A stretch of DNA of 64,000 nucleotides from an uncultured Flavobacteriales bacterium (GCA_946479285.1 CAMLFH010000005.1:209383-273382); one strand, 5' to 3'; shown: positions 1 to 9,400, counted from the stretch's first letter. Notes: generated from the letters alone by a model not told the origin. A program made the numbers and translations.

Positions 1-237
1 TCAGATAATTTACCATTGGATTCTGTTGCTTTCGGTATGGGCGATCCGACAGGTGATTATTGGGTGTGCAACACCAGAAATGGTAAAATCAGCTTCTGGA
101 TCCATGATAGTGAAGATCCATTTATCTATCCTGTGGCAGACAATCTTGAAAGTTTCATCTCTGGGTTTTTAATTGACACTTCAAAGCGTTCAGACGATAA
201 TGAAATAGTCGATTTTTGGATAGCAGATGATTTTTAA
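1..237 (+). CDS. SUKH (SMI1/KNR4-like) domain protein, C-terminal part
   Basis: The reading frame is open from the first base of the window and stops at 235-237, so only the last 78 residues are visible. The stretch FGMGDPTGDYWVCN, followed by GKISFWIHD and a VADNLESFISGFL helix, matches the C-terminal half of SMI1/KNR4 (SUKH) domains, where a glycine-rich turn, a strand with W/F-H-D and a final helix are typical. Family members include immunity proteins of contact-dependent or polymorphic toxins and also many proteins of unknown function. No toxin gene is visible because the 5' side is cut off. The next gene is convergent, with a strong bidirectional hairpin between them. Assignment is by pattern only. 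Confidence 0.6.
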   Translation, partial: SDNLPLDSVAFGMGDPTGDYWVCNTRNGKISFWIHDSEDPFIYPVADNLESFISGFLIDTSKRSDDNEIVDFWIADDF

Positions 238-252
238 CGAAATACCTTTAAA

Positions 253-288
253 CAAGTAGGGGCGCGATTAATCGAGCCCCTACTGTGT
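253..288. terminator. Bidirectional hairpin terminator, GTAGGGGC family
   Basis: Perfect arms GTAGGGGC (256-263) and GCCCCTAC (276-283) enclose a second palindrome, CGATTAATCG (265-274). It lies between the convergent SUKH and DUF4956 genes. The same arms recur at 18309-18345, so this is also a dispersed repeat. Confidence 0.65.
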
Positions 289-289
289 T

Positions 290-955
290 TTACTCCGAAT
301 CACTAGGACCGGTTCCGGTGCCGAATGACTGAATGTCTCCATCGTAGAAGATCATCAATTGAGCAACATCTCTTAGGAAATCAATTTTACCGATCTCAAT
401 GCGGTTGATCTTCAATCCTGTTCTTTTTTGAACGTCAGCCTTCATTTCTTCGTATTTTTCCGGCTGGATCAGATCAATGCGGTCGTAGATAATGATTTTT
501 CGCGTTTCATGTTTTAGAAGCCATAAGTATTCCAAACCTGCAACCAGGAGCAGCAAAGCACCATTCATGACGCCCATTTCTGCCAATGAAATTTTATTGG
601 AAGCAAGGGCATTGATTACAGAAAGTCCGATTACCAGGAACAGGTAGGTCATTTCTTTGATCTCAATTCCTTCTGTTCGATACCTTAGAATTCCGAAGAT
701 TGCGAAGAGCCCAAGGCCCATTCCGGTGTCAATATCGAGTTTTTTCAATCCGAAACACAGGAAAAATGTGATCATACCGATCATGAAGTACGTGAAGAGA
801 TAGTCTTTTCTTCTCGCTTTGGTATAATACATGAAGCGGATAAGAATTACCAGAACCACCAGGTTCACGGTCATACGGAATAAAAGCGGGTAAAGGTCTT
901 CGTTGAACCAGGAAATGCCGAACAACTTAAAGTCCGGTTGATGTGCGAGGAGCAT
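290..955 (-). CDS. DUF4956 family membrane protein
   Basis: A 221-residue protein whose first 150 residues are mostly hydrophobic, with several transmembrane helices (around residues 25-45, 55-70, 100-120, 128-146). A soluble C-terminal part begins near KHETRKIIIYDRIDLI. The internal GLGLFAIFGILRYRTEGIEIKEMTYLF block is characteristic of DUF4956 proteins. Such proteins usually sit beside VTC-domain polyphosphate polymerases, as here: the upstream vtc-like gene overlaps this start by 29 bases, so the two are surely co-transcribed and probably translationally coupled. The function is unknown; a membrane partner of the VTC enzyme is a reasonable inference. The acidic tail ends in a hairpin terminator. 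Confidence 0.8.
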   Translation of the reverse strand: MLLAHQPDFKLFGISWFNEDLYPLLFRMTVNLVVLVILIRFMYYTKARRKDYLFTYFMIGMITFFLCFGLKKLDIDTGMGLGLFAIFGILRYRTEGIEIKEMTYLFLVIGLSVINALASNKISLAEMGVMNGALLLLVAGLEYLWLLKHETRKIIIYDRIDLIQPEKYEEMKADVQKRTGLKINRIEIGKIDFLRDVAQLMIFYDGDIQSFGTGTGPSDSE

Positions 956-1727
956 GTGATGAATTTTTTATTAGTTTTTGTATAAGTAGCTTTTTTGCCT
1001 TGAAACGGTTTGCTTTTAAACGGTGTTCGTCGTAAAGGTCAATCATTCCGAAGCAAAATTTAGATATGCGAAACGGACGAATTAATTCGCGTTTCATTAA
1101 TTGATAGAAAGGAGAAGTTCTATCGAGTTTGGGCTGTTTCAATTCTGCAATAACAATAGCCGAAAGCGTTTGGTTTTTACATTCCGGTGCATCCAGCGTT
1201 CCGTTTACGATGTCAAAGTCAATTGTAAGACGTTCTTCTACCAGTTTATTCACCAGCGTAATGCGGCGATAACTGTTTACCATGACCGGCTTTAAATCGA
1301 TTTGTTTGCGCAGTCTGTCTAACAAAAATGAGCGCTGATCATTCGAAAAATCGGCAGTGAATCCGTCAATATTGATCCGGTTTTTATCCGTTCGTCCTTT
1401 GATCTTTTCTTTGACTTCCAGGTACGATTTATTACTGTCCAAATACGTTCGAATCCTAACTTTAAAACGGTTCGGAATCGATTTGTGGTGATCCTGGAAA
1501 AAAGAATAAGAAGAATTGTCGAAATACTGGCTGGTGTAGTCGAAAATGACTTTTCCTTCTATATTCAGCACATCGTAATAAGGGCGCATTTCATCCAGGA
1601 AAGCTTCCAGTTTACTGATCGGGAAGGCAAACTTTTCGTCCACACGGTTCATCAAAGGGGCACGAGACAATTCGTCGAGTGAAATCCCGTCATAAGTGTG
1701 CAACAAATCAGTTAATCTTCTCTTCAT
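927..1727 (-). CDS. VTC domain (polyphosphate polymerase-like) protein
   Basis: A 266-residue protein that reads as a VTC catalytic tunnel domain: early NRVDEKFAF, then YYDVLNIEGK, the strand pair YTSQYFDN, DHHKSIPNRFKVRIRTY, and YLEVKEKIKGRTDKNRI. In yeast Vtc4 the equivalent Arg/Lys residues line the tunnel that makes polyphosphate from ATP, and the Glu in EVKEK binds metal. The domain belongs to the CYTH/triphosphate-tunnel superfamily. The next gene, DUF4956, overlaps its 3' end. In many bacteria a CotH-type protein belongs to the same cluster; here a CotH gene lies about 19 kb away at 20322. Actual polymerase activity is inferred from the family only. Confidence 0.8.
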   Translation of the reverse strand: MKRRLTDLLHTYDGISLDELSRAPLMNRVDEKFAFPISKLEAFLDEMRPYYDVLNIEGKVIFDYTSQYFDNSSYSFFQDHHKSIPNRFKVRIRTYLDSNKSYLEVKEKIKGRTDKNRINIDGFTADFSNDQRSFLLDRLRKQIDLKPVMVNSYRRITLVNKLVEERLTIDFDIVNGTLDAPECKNQTLSAIVIAELKQPKLDRTSPFYQLMKRELIRPFRISKFCFGMIDLYDEHRLKANRFKAKKLLIQKLIKNSSHAPRTSTGL

Positions 1728-1830
1728 GTTAAATTCAAATATAGTTAATAATCTATATGACGTGATTTTTACAGCAGAAGTTATTTAAATTTTGCGGTAA
1801 AAAGTTAAAAAAATGCGGCGTACTCTTTAA

Positions 1831-1897
1831 AAGTTCAAAGGTTAAATGGTTTAAGAGTTCAAATTGGATTTGAACCCATTGAACATTTTGAACTCTT
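1831..1897. repeat. Imperfect palindrome, GTTCAAAG family, copy 1
   Basis: The core GTTCAAAT (1857-1864), TGG loop and ATTTGAAC (1868-1875) is a perfect inverted repeat. The outer arms also pair imperfectly, so the whole 67 bases can fold on itself. The left arm aligns with the left arm of the copy at 30547-30637. The right arm contains the TTG used as the -33 box of the purT promoter. Confidence 0.6.
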
Positions 1898-1910
1898 TAC
1901 ACTATTTTTG
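1879..1910 (+). promoter_or_regulatory. purT promoter, Bacteroidota type
   Basis: TTG at 1879-1881, 21 bases of spacer, then TATTTTTG at 1903-1910 fits the TTG-N17-23-TAnnTTTG consensus of Bacteroidota primary sigma factors. The purT ATG starts only four bases after the -7 box, so the transcript should be leaderless or nearly so. The -33 box lies in the right arm of the palindromic repeat. Confidence 0.55.
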
Positions 1911-1914
1911 TGCC

Positions 1915-3081
1915 ATGCAAAAGAAAATTTTACTCCTGGGTTCGGGTGAACTTGGTAAAGAATTGGTAATCGCTTTACAGCGTTTGGGACAAACGGTTAT
2001 TGCTGTTGACAGTTATGAGAATGCACCGGCTATGCAGGTTGCAGATTCGTTTGAAGTGATCAATATGCTGGATGCTGTTTCACTGGATGCCATTGTTGCA
2101 AAGCATCACCCGGATTTGATAGTTCCCGAAATTGAAGCGATTCGTACGGAGCGTTTCTATGAGTACGAAAAAATGGGAATTCAGGTAATTCCTTCTGCAA
2201 AAGCTGCCAATTTCACCATGAACAGAAAGGCAATCCGCGATTTGGCAGCCAAAGACCTGGGAGTAAAGACGGCTAATTACCTGTATGCCAAAACAGGTGA
2301 AGAGTTCGAAAAAGCAGTTCTTGAAATTGGAATTCCATGTGTGGTGAAACCACTGATGTCGAGCTCCGGAAAAGGCCAATCCGTAATTCGGTCCAAAGAG
2401 GAAATTCCCAAAGCATGGACATATGCCATTGAAGGTTCACGTGGCGATTTGAAAGAAGTGATCGTGGAAGAATTCATCCCGTTTGATTACGAAATTACTT
2501 TGTTGACAGTCACTCAAAATAAGGGTGAAACCTTGTTCTGTGCTCCAATCGGTCACAGACAGGAACGTGGGGATTACCAGGAAAGCTGGCAGCCCATGCC
2601 GATGAACGCGGAACATTTGAAAGAAGCTCAGGAAATGGCTGCGAAAGTAACCACAGCACTGGGCGGATCAGGTTTGTGGGGAGTAGAATTCTTCATTACG
2701 AAAGACGGAGCTTATTTTTCAGAATTGTCACCACGTCCGCACGACACCGGAATGGTAACACTTGCCGGAACACAGAATTTTAGTGAGTTTGAATTACATG
2801 CACGTGCTATTTTGGGATTGCCGATTCCATCCATCGTTTCGTTGAAGAATGGTGCAAGTGCGGTTGTTTTGGCAGATAAGGAAACAGATAATGCACCCAC
2901 TTTTTCAGGTTTGGAAGAAGTGCTGCAGGTGGAAGGTTCTGACGTTCGCATTTTCGGAAAACCAACCACAAGACCTTACAGAAGAATGGCCGTGGTTTTG
3001 TATTCCGGAGACCAGGAAGTGACTCAGATTACTGATAAGGCAAAGGAATTAGCGAAGAAAATCACCATCAATTACCGTTAA
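1915..3081 (+). CDS. purT: Formate-dependent GAR transformylase PurT
   Basis: PurT makes formyl-glycinamide ribonucleotide from GAR, formate and ATP in purine synthesis. The protein shows the PurK/PurT fold: an N-terminal Rossmann-like part with [12 protein letters not shown], then an ATP-grasp domain with [39 protein letters not shown] and the metal-binding [17 protein letters not shown] chose ATG 1915 (388 residues, [11 protein letters not shown]); a TTG 51 bases upstream would add 17 residues unlike the family and would precede the predicted transcription start. A TTG-started flavoprotein gene follows after one base, so the two are likely co-transcribed. Length is normal for PurT. Confidence 0.93.
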   Translation: MQKKILLLGSGELGKELVIALQRLGQTVIAVDSYENAPAMQVADSFEVINMLDAVSLDAIVAKHHPDLIVPEIEAIRTERFYEYEKMGIQVIPSAKAANFTMNRKAIRDLAAKDLGVKTANYLYAKTGEEFEKAVLEIGIPCVVKPLMSSSGKGQSVIRSKEEIPKAWTYAIEGSRGDLKEVIVEEFIPFDYEITLLTVTQNKGETLFCAPIGHRQERGDYQESWQPMPMNAEHLKEAQEMAAKVTTALGGSGLWGVEFFITKDGAYFSELSPRPHDTGMVTLAGTQNFSEFELHARAILGLPIPSIVSLKNGASAVVLADKETDNAPTFSGLEEVLQVEGSDVRIFGKPTTRPYRRMAVVLYSGDQEVTQITDKAKELAKKITINYR

Positions 3082-3082
3082 T

Positions 3083-4264
3083 TTGAAACGAGTAGTAATT
3101 ATTGGCGGCGGACCTGCGGGTCTAATGGCCGCAACCCAATTATTGAAAAGTGATTGTGAGATTATTTTGCTGGATCAGAAGGCGAGTGTAGGAAGAAAAT
3201 TCCTTGTTGCCGGAGATGGGGGATTTAACCTCACACATTCAGAGAATAAATTGGAATTGATGGAGAAATACGATTCGGATTGGATGAAACAAGCCGTTCG
3301 AACGTTTCCAAATAAGGACTTCATCAAATTTTTGAAGCAGATCGGGATCGAAACGAAGGTGGGTTCTTCCGGAAAGATTTTCCCGGAGGACGAAATCAAA
3401 CCGATCCAGGTTTTGAATGCCTGGAAGCAGCATCTGGAGCCGAAAGTGCAGTTTGTACTGAACGCCCGATTCCTGAACTTTAACGAAAAGCAGGTGGAAG
3501 TGGAAAGAGATGGGAAAACAGAGAAAATCGATTTCGATTACCTGGTTTTGGCATTGGGCGGAAAATCCTGGCCGGTTACTGGCTCAGATGGAGCCTGGAC
3601 TTCAGTTTTTGAACAAAAAGACATCGCATTAAATCCTTTCAAACCCAGTAATTCCGGTTTGGTATTATACGAAAACTGGCTGACCGGTCTGGAAGGAAAA
3701 ATCCTGAAAAATATCCGTACTTCCTGCGGAAATCAAAGCTGTGCCGGGGATTTGGTCTGCACAAGTTATGGCCTGGAAGGAAAACCTGCATACGCGGTCA
3801 ATGGTGCTTTGCGAAAAATGGAGAAACCAGTTTTCAAAGTAGATTTAAAACCCCAAATGACCTCCGAGAAGATCTTCGAAATTCTCAAAAAGGCAAAGAA
3901 TCCGTCGCAGGGATTGAAAGAGTTGAAACTGGGAGAAGTAGCTATTTACTGGATCAAGAATTTTGTTTCCAAAGAGCGTTTTCTAAATCCGAAAGAGTTG
4001 ACGAAGGCAATCAAAGAGTTACCGATTGGAATTAAAGGTTTCCGGCCCATCGAAGAAGTGATCTCCAGTGCGGGAGGTATTTCGGATACGGAAATCTCCG
4101 AATCGGGTGAATTGAACAAATTCCCGAATGTATATGTTGCCGGTGAAATGATCGATTGGGATGCGCCTACAGGCGGATATTTGATCCAGGGGTGTGTTTC
4201 AAGCGGCTACGTTTCGGGGAAAGCGATTTCTCGTGCCTTCGACTCCGCTCAGTCACCGAGGTGA
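3083..4264 (+). CDS. HI0933/BaiN-type NAD(P)/FAD-dependent oxidoreductase
   Basis: A 393-residue flavoprotein. The N-terminal VVIIGGGPAGLMAA is the FAD dinucleotide-binding loop, followed by VGRKFLVAGDGGFNLTHS, which is the family's signature (GRK-x-GxGxN-x-N/T). FDYLVLALGGKSWPVTGSDG and, near the C-terminus, NVYVAGEMIDWDAPTGGYLIQGC complete the two-part FAD site. Relatives include BaiN and the PP_4765 group; the substrate is unknown. The start is TTG at 3083, one base after the purT stop; no ATG gives the complete GGGPAG loop. The last residues, FDSAQSP, are encoded by a dispersed palindromic repeat, so the natural C-terminus was probably replaced or extended by repeat insertion. Confidence 0.82.
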   Translation: MKRVVIIGGGPAGLMAATQLLKSDCEIILLDQKASVGRKFLVAGDGGFNLTHSENKLELMEKYDSDWMKQAVRTFPNKDFIKFLKQIGIETKVGSSGKIFPEDEIKPIQVLNAWKQHLEPKVQFVLNARFLNFNEKQVEVERDGKTEKIDFDYLVLALGGKSWPVTGSDGAWTSVFEQKDIALNPFKPSNSGLVLYENWLTGLEGKILKNIRTSCGNQSCAGDLVCTSYGLEGKPAYAVNGALRKMEKPVFKVDLKPQMTSEKIFEILKKAKNPSQGLKELKLGEVAIYWIKNFVSKERFLNPKELTKAIKELPIGIKGFRPIEEVISSAGGISDTEISESGELNKFPNVYVAGEMIDWDAPTGGYLIQGCVSSGYVSGKAISRAFDSAQSPR

Positions 4265-4361
4265 AATTACGGTTGAATTTCAGAGTGTTTTCGGGGCAAA
4301 TCATAAGAAATATGTGGCTTAGTTGAAGTAAAATCCGACCAGGTGGCTGAGCGGAGTCGAA
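4238..4361. repeat. Inverted pair of the TTCGACTCCGCTCAGTCACC repeat
   Basis: TTCGACTCCGCTCAGTCACC at 4238-4257 is repeated in reverse at 4342-4361 with one mismatch, enclosing 84 bases. Stop codons of the convergent flavoprotein gene (4262-4264) and SPOR gene (4363-4365) lie within or immediately next to the arms. The same 20-mer recurs exactly at 40222-40241. It may act as a bidirectional terminator. Confidence 0.75.
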
Positions 4362-4362
4362 G

Positions 4363-4743
4363 TCACTGATCTATTCTAGGCAAATTGATCTTCTCTTTCA
4401 CCACAAACCCCGTTGGGAACTGCGCTGCAGTACCTGCTTTTACTTTTTCTGCTTCGAGCTGTGTTCTGAAATCACCGACTTTCAAAAAATAATGCGGTGC
4501 CACAAATTCTACGTAAGTGTCCACTTTTGGAAATTGAGCGGCAAATTTGGAGCGGGCATCATCAATGAAGGATTTATTCGAGTCAAATGCCAACTGCAGT
4601 CGATAACCACTGATTTCAGGTGTGTTTGCCTGCCCCTGAGCTTTCACCAGTTCATCAATTCTATCATCTTTTACAATCGTAACCTGCGCATTTCCGAAAT
4701 ATGAAATGACCGACAGAATTGTTATCAAAATTACCTTTTCCAT
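4363..4743 (-). CDS. Secreted SPOR-domain protein
   Basis: A short exported protein of about 126 residues. It begins with a signal peptide (MEKVILITILSVISYFGNAQ) and is mostly a single SPOR domain: GYRLQLAFDSNKSFIDDARSKF, then PKVDTYVEFVAPHYFLKVGDF and a final strand GFVVKEKINLP. SPOR domains bind denuded peptidoglycan glycan strands in the periplasm, often at the division site. I prefer ATG 4743 to the one three codons upstream because it gives a cleaner signal peptide. The stop codon sits at the edge of a dispersed repeat. A monocistronic gene, convergent to the flavoprotein gene. Confidence 0.75.
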   Translation of the reverse strand: MEKVILITILSVISYFGNAQVTIVKDDRIDELVKAQGQANTPEISGYRLQLAFDSNKSFIDDARSKFAAQFPKVDTYVEFVAPHYFLKVGDFRTQLEAEKVKAGTAAQFPTGFVVKEKINLPRIDQ

Positions 4744-5066
4744 AGCAAGCATCTTTCCGCAAAGTTAATTGAAATTCTGCATACGATTCATGCTATGCAG
4801 AATTGCTGAATTTGTTGTAAAAAATCGTGCCGAAAAACACCGCTCAAAGCGAGTAGAATTGTTGTAAGTGGTAGCAAATTAGGGGATTGTTAAGAAATGT
4901 GAAAGAAGAGAGTTATTTAGAATCATTTTAAATTAAAAAATCGGGGGCAGTTTTTGTCATAAAACTGTCACAGAAACCCCTTATTCTTCTAAATTTGCCA
5001 TCGTTAATTGCTGTGTTAACATAGGGTTGACAATAAATTTTAGAAACAAAAATATCTAATAATCAG
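4744..5066. other. Intergenic region upstream of the ACIII operon
   Basis: No coding capacity. It must hold the promoter of the divergent respiratory operon. The only -7-like box is TAAATTTG at 4990-4997, 69 bases before the actA start; no TTG lies at the proper distance upstream. A direct repeat TGTCATAAAACTGTCACA (4955-4972) just upstream could bind a regulator. No terminator-like hairpin seen. Confidence 0.35.
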
Positions 5067-6413
5067 ATGTTTAGAAGTATAAAACAATGGTGTATCGGTG
5101 CTCTTTCAACAGTATTTGTTGTTGGTGCATTTGATAGTTTCGCTGCGGCTCCGGATGGAGGAGCGCTATTTAAAGCAAAGTGTGCTACATGTCACTCCCC
5201 CTTTAAAGATGGTACAGGTCCCAAGCTATTTGAAGTCCGTAAGAAATGGGCTGAAGGTGGTGCTAAGGAAGGTTCTATCTACCAATGGGTAGCGAACTGG
5301 AGTGCAGCAGCAGCGGCAGATCCGTATGCAAAGCAGGTTTCCGATGTGAAGAAAACTGCGATGAATACATTCCCGGATTTAGCAGGAAAAACAGAAGAGA
5401 TCGATGCGATTTTCAATTACATTGATTCTCAGACTCCTCCAACTCCAGGAGGTGGTACCGAAACGGGTAGTACTCCGGGAGCTACAGGTGTTGATGAAGT
5501 AGAGGAGGATGGTCTTTCATGGGTTTGGATCCTGATGGGAGTTGTCTTCGTTGTAATCATTATGGCAGTTGGTGGTGTTCGCCGTCAATTGAGAAATGCA
5601 ACGAAAGAGCACGAAGGCCAATCAGTGAACGATGAGCTTTCATTCTCACAAGAGTTTAAATCATGGGCTTGGAAATACAAGCGTTATGTAGGTCTTGGAG
5701 GATTGGTGATCGTCATGTCTTTGATCGTTTCCTTATTCCTTTCACTTTATTCGATTGGTATATTGGAAGATTACCAGCCGTCTCAGCCAATTGAGTTCCC
5801 GCATGATATTCATACAGGGAAGAATCAAATTGACTGTAAGTACTGTCACAACTCTGCTGACAATGGTAAAACTGCAGGAATCCCAACTGTAAACGTTTGT
5901 ATGAACTGTCACAAGCAGATCGGCGGAACTACTCCGGAAGCACAGGATAAAATCGCTAAGATTTATGCGGCTGCCGGATATAATCCTGCAACACAATCTT
6001 ACTCCGGGAAAACAAAAGAAATTATCTGGAACAAAGTTCACGTATTACCTGATCATGTTTACTTCAATCACCAACAACACATCGTTGCAGGACAAGTTGA
6101 TTGTAAGCAGTGTCACGGTGATATGACGAAACAAAACGAGGTGGCGAAAGTTCAGCCGGTTGCTGAATTGAACAAGATCGAAGGAAACGTTCCGTTGACA
6201 AAAGCAACTTTGACAATGGGATGGTGTATCGAGTGTCACGCTGAGAAAGAAGTTCTTGGTGGTAAGCCGCTGGATACAGAAGGAAGCAACTATTACAATG
6301 AAATACATAACCGTTTGTTAAAAGACAGAAAATTATACAATAAGTTCCTGGAGGACAAAAAGATAACGGTTAAAGAATTAGGTGGTTGGGAATGTGCTAA
6401 ATGTCACTATTAA
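5067..6413 (+). CDS. actA: Alternative complex III subunit ActA, multiheme cytochrome c
   Basis: ActA carries electrons through c-type hemes on the periplasmic face of ACIII, a quinol:electron acceptor oxidoreductase that replaces the bc1 complex. The 448-residue protein has a signal peptide, an N-terminal mono-heme domain (CATCH 39-43), a Pro/Gly/Thr-rich linker (123-142), a membrane helix (about 150-170), a second helix (208-232), and a pentaheme domain with CKYCH 257-261, CMNCH 278-282, CKQCH 346-350, CIECH 387-391 and CAKCH 443-447. Six CxxCH motifs in all. It is the first gene of an eight-gene operon. The additional N-terminal heme domain could pass electrons onward, which is inference. 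Confidence 0.92.
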   Translation: MFRSIKQWCIGALSTVFVVGAFDSFAAAPDGGALFKAKCATCHSPFKDGTGPKLFEVRKKWAEGGAKEGSIYQWVANWSAAAAADPYAKQVSDVKKTAMNTFPDLAGKTEEIDAIFNYIDSQTPPTPGGGTETGSTPGATGVDEVEEDGLSWVWILMGVVFVVIIMAVGGVRRQLRNATKEHEGQSVNDELSFSQEFKSWAWKYKRYVGLGGLVIVMSLIVSLFLSLYSIGILEDYQPSQPIEFPHDIHTGKNQIDCKYCHNSADNGKTAGIPTVNVCMNCHKQIGGTTPEAQDKIAKIYAAAGYNPATQSYSGKTKEIIWNKVHVLPDHVYFNHQQHIVAGQVDCKQCHGDMTKQNEVAKVQPVAELNKIEGNVPLTKATLTMGWCIECHAEKEVLGGKPLDTEGSNYYNEIHNRLLKDRKLYNKFLEDKKITVKELGGWECAKCHY

Positions 6414-6440
6414 TCAATCTCATACAGTAGAACAAAGATT

Positions 6441-9400
6441 ATGGCTATGTCAAAAAAATATTGGAAAGGTCTTGATGAATTGCATGAAACACCTGCATTC
6501 ATTGAGTCAAGAGATCGCGAGTTTGCTCCGTCTGTTTCTGTTGACGAATTCTTAGGTGATGATCAACTTGCTGAAACATCTACGGCACGTCGTGACTTCT
6601 TGAAATTCTTAGGATTCAGTGTCGCAGCTGCTACAGTTGCAGCGTGTGAAGCTCCGGTTACAAAAGCTATTCCTTACGTTGTTAAACCGGAAAACGTAAC
6701 TCCGGGTGTTGCAACCTGGTATGCTTCCACTTATTACGATGGGAACGCATACGCAAGTATTGTGGTGAAAACACGTGAGGGTCGACCGATTTATATCAAA
6801 GGAAACCGTGATTTCGGATTTACGCAGGGAGCTTTAACTCCTCAAATCGTATCATCCGTTCTTTCACTTTACGATAGCGCTCGTTTGAAAACAGCACAGG
6901 CTAAAGGAGGGAAAGATATTTCATGGGACAAATTAGATGATGCTGTTCAGGCAGAATTGGCTAAGATCAAGAAATCAAACGGTAAAGTTGCATTCGTTGC
7001 AAATTCGGTTATTTCTCCTTCTATGCAGAGTTCAATTGTAGATTTGTCTACAAGTATCTTCGGAGAAGTGAAAGATGCAAATGGAATGGCAGCTGTTCAC
7101 CCGAACTTTAACTTTATCCAATACGATGCAGTTTCTTACGCTGGAATGCGTGAAGCAAACATGGAGTCTTTCGGAATGCGTGCTATTCCCGATTACGATT
7201 TCATGCAGGCTAAAACAATCGTGAGTATCGGTGCAGACTTTTTGTCAACCTGGTTGCTTGGAAATGCATACTCAGCTGCTTACGGAAAACGCCGTGACCC
7301 GAAAGGCGAATGGATGAACAAACACTTCCAGTTTGAGTCAACTATGTCAATCACCGGTTCAAACGCAGATTACCGCGGAATGATCAAGCCAAGTGAGCAG
7401 GCAAATGTACTTTCTTACATTCTTGGTAAATTCGGGGTGAACGCAGGTGTTCCGTCAGATTTGCCGAAAGAAGCAAAAGCTGTTGCAGATGCAGCAGTAA
7501 AAGCATTAAAGGCTTCTAAAGGAATGTCAGTGGTTGTTTCCGGGTCTAATAATAAAGCCGTTCAGATTCTTACGAATAAGTTGAACAGTGTATTAGGAGC
7601 TTACGGAAAAACAATTCTTTTCGACAAGCAATTGCAAATGTTCCAATCCGAAGACGCGAAAATGCAGAAATTAGTTTCTGATGTAATCGCAGGAAAAGGA
7701 CCGGATGCAGTTTTCTTCTTAGGAACAAACCCTGTTTACAACTTACCGAATGGTAAAGCGTTTGCAGCGGCTCTTGATAAAGTAAAATTAAGCGTTTCAT
7801 TATCCGGTTACGGAGACGAGACAGCTACAAAATGTTCATACATTGCTCCGGATCACCATGCATTGGAATCATGGATGGATTACAATCCGAAAGCAGGACA
7901 TTATTCAATCGCACAGCCTACTATTCGTCCGTTATTTGATACGGCTCCTGCAATGGAATCATTGTTGGTTTGGGCGGGTGCTAAAAACCGTGGAGGAAAA
8001 GATTCACGTGTAGCTTACGAGTACATTCAGAAAAATTGGGAGATCTACGGATTCCCTTATCAAACAAAATACGCAGACTTCAATACTTACTTCGAAATGG
8101 CTATTCACAATAGCTGTCACGAAGATATGGTAATGCCCGGAGCAGCGACTCCAGTTGCATTCAATGATGCAGCAATGGGGAAAGTTGCCGGTAAATTACC
8201 GAAAGCAGGTTCTTTGGAAGTCGTATTGTACCAAAAAGCAGGTATCGGAAACGGAGATATGGCTGGTAACCCATGGTTGCAGGAAATGCCGGATCCAATT
8301 ACTAAAGTAACCTGGGACAATTACATCACGATGTCTCCTGAGGCAATGAAGAAAGACGGTTATGCTGTTACTTTCGACCAGGAGCATGGATTGAATATGG
8401 CAACTGTAAAAGTTGGCGGAGAATCAATCACACTTCCTGTTTACCCTTCACCGGGTCAAGCTCCGGGAACAATCGGTATCGCTTTAGGATACGGACGTGG
8501 AGAAGGAAATGAAGAAATCGGAAATGCTGCTTTCGTTACGAAACAGTACGGAGGTTTCGAAATGGATGAAAAAGGGAATCGTGTAACAGTTGGTAAAAAT
8601 GCATTCCGTTTGCTTACCTGGGAAAATGGAACTTACCAAAATGAAACAGCTGCTTCTCTTTCAAAAGCAGGAAGCGAACTATATCCAATCGCAGCAACAC
8701 AAATTCACCACACGGTAATGTCCCGTAACTCTATTGTTAGAGAAACAACACTGGAGATTTACCAAAACGAAGAAGAAGAATACTACAACCACAAACATGT
8801 ATTGCATGAGAATGGTAAAGCAGTTCCGATTTCAGAGTTTGATTTGTGGGATGCACATCCGGTAGAGAATATCGGTCACCGTTGGGGAATGACTATCGAC
8901 CTGAACCAATGTTTTGGTTGTGGTGTTTGTATCGTAGCTTGTCAGGCTGAGAACAACATCCCGGTAGTTGGTAAAGACGAAGTTAGAAGAGGTCGTGAAA
9001 TGCACTGGTTGCGTATCGACCGTTACTTTGCATCCAGCGAAGAAGTAGTAGTAGGAACACGTAAAAATCCTGTTTTAGGAGAGTTGGATTACAGAGCATC
9101 TGAAATCCCGACTGCGAATCCTACTGTAGTTCACATGCCAATGATGTGTCAGCAGTGTAACCATGCTCCGTGTGAAACGGTTTGTCCGGTTGCTGCGACA
9201 ACGCACTCAAATGAAGGATTAAACCAAATGACCTATAACCGTTGTATCGGTACTCGTTACTGTGCTAACAACTGTCCTTACAAGGTTCGTCGTTTCAACT
9301 GGTTTAACTACCCATCTTATAAGAAATTTACAGAGATCAACCCTGCTCAGGACGATTTAGGACGTATGGTATTGAACCCTGACGTTACAGTTCGTACTCG

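Noticed and set aside
1864..1914. Upstream TTG start for purT
   Set aside because: Adds 17 residues foreign to PurT and would lie upstream of the predicted transcription start.
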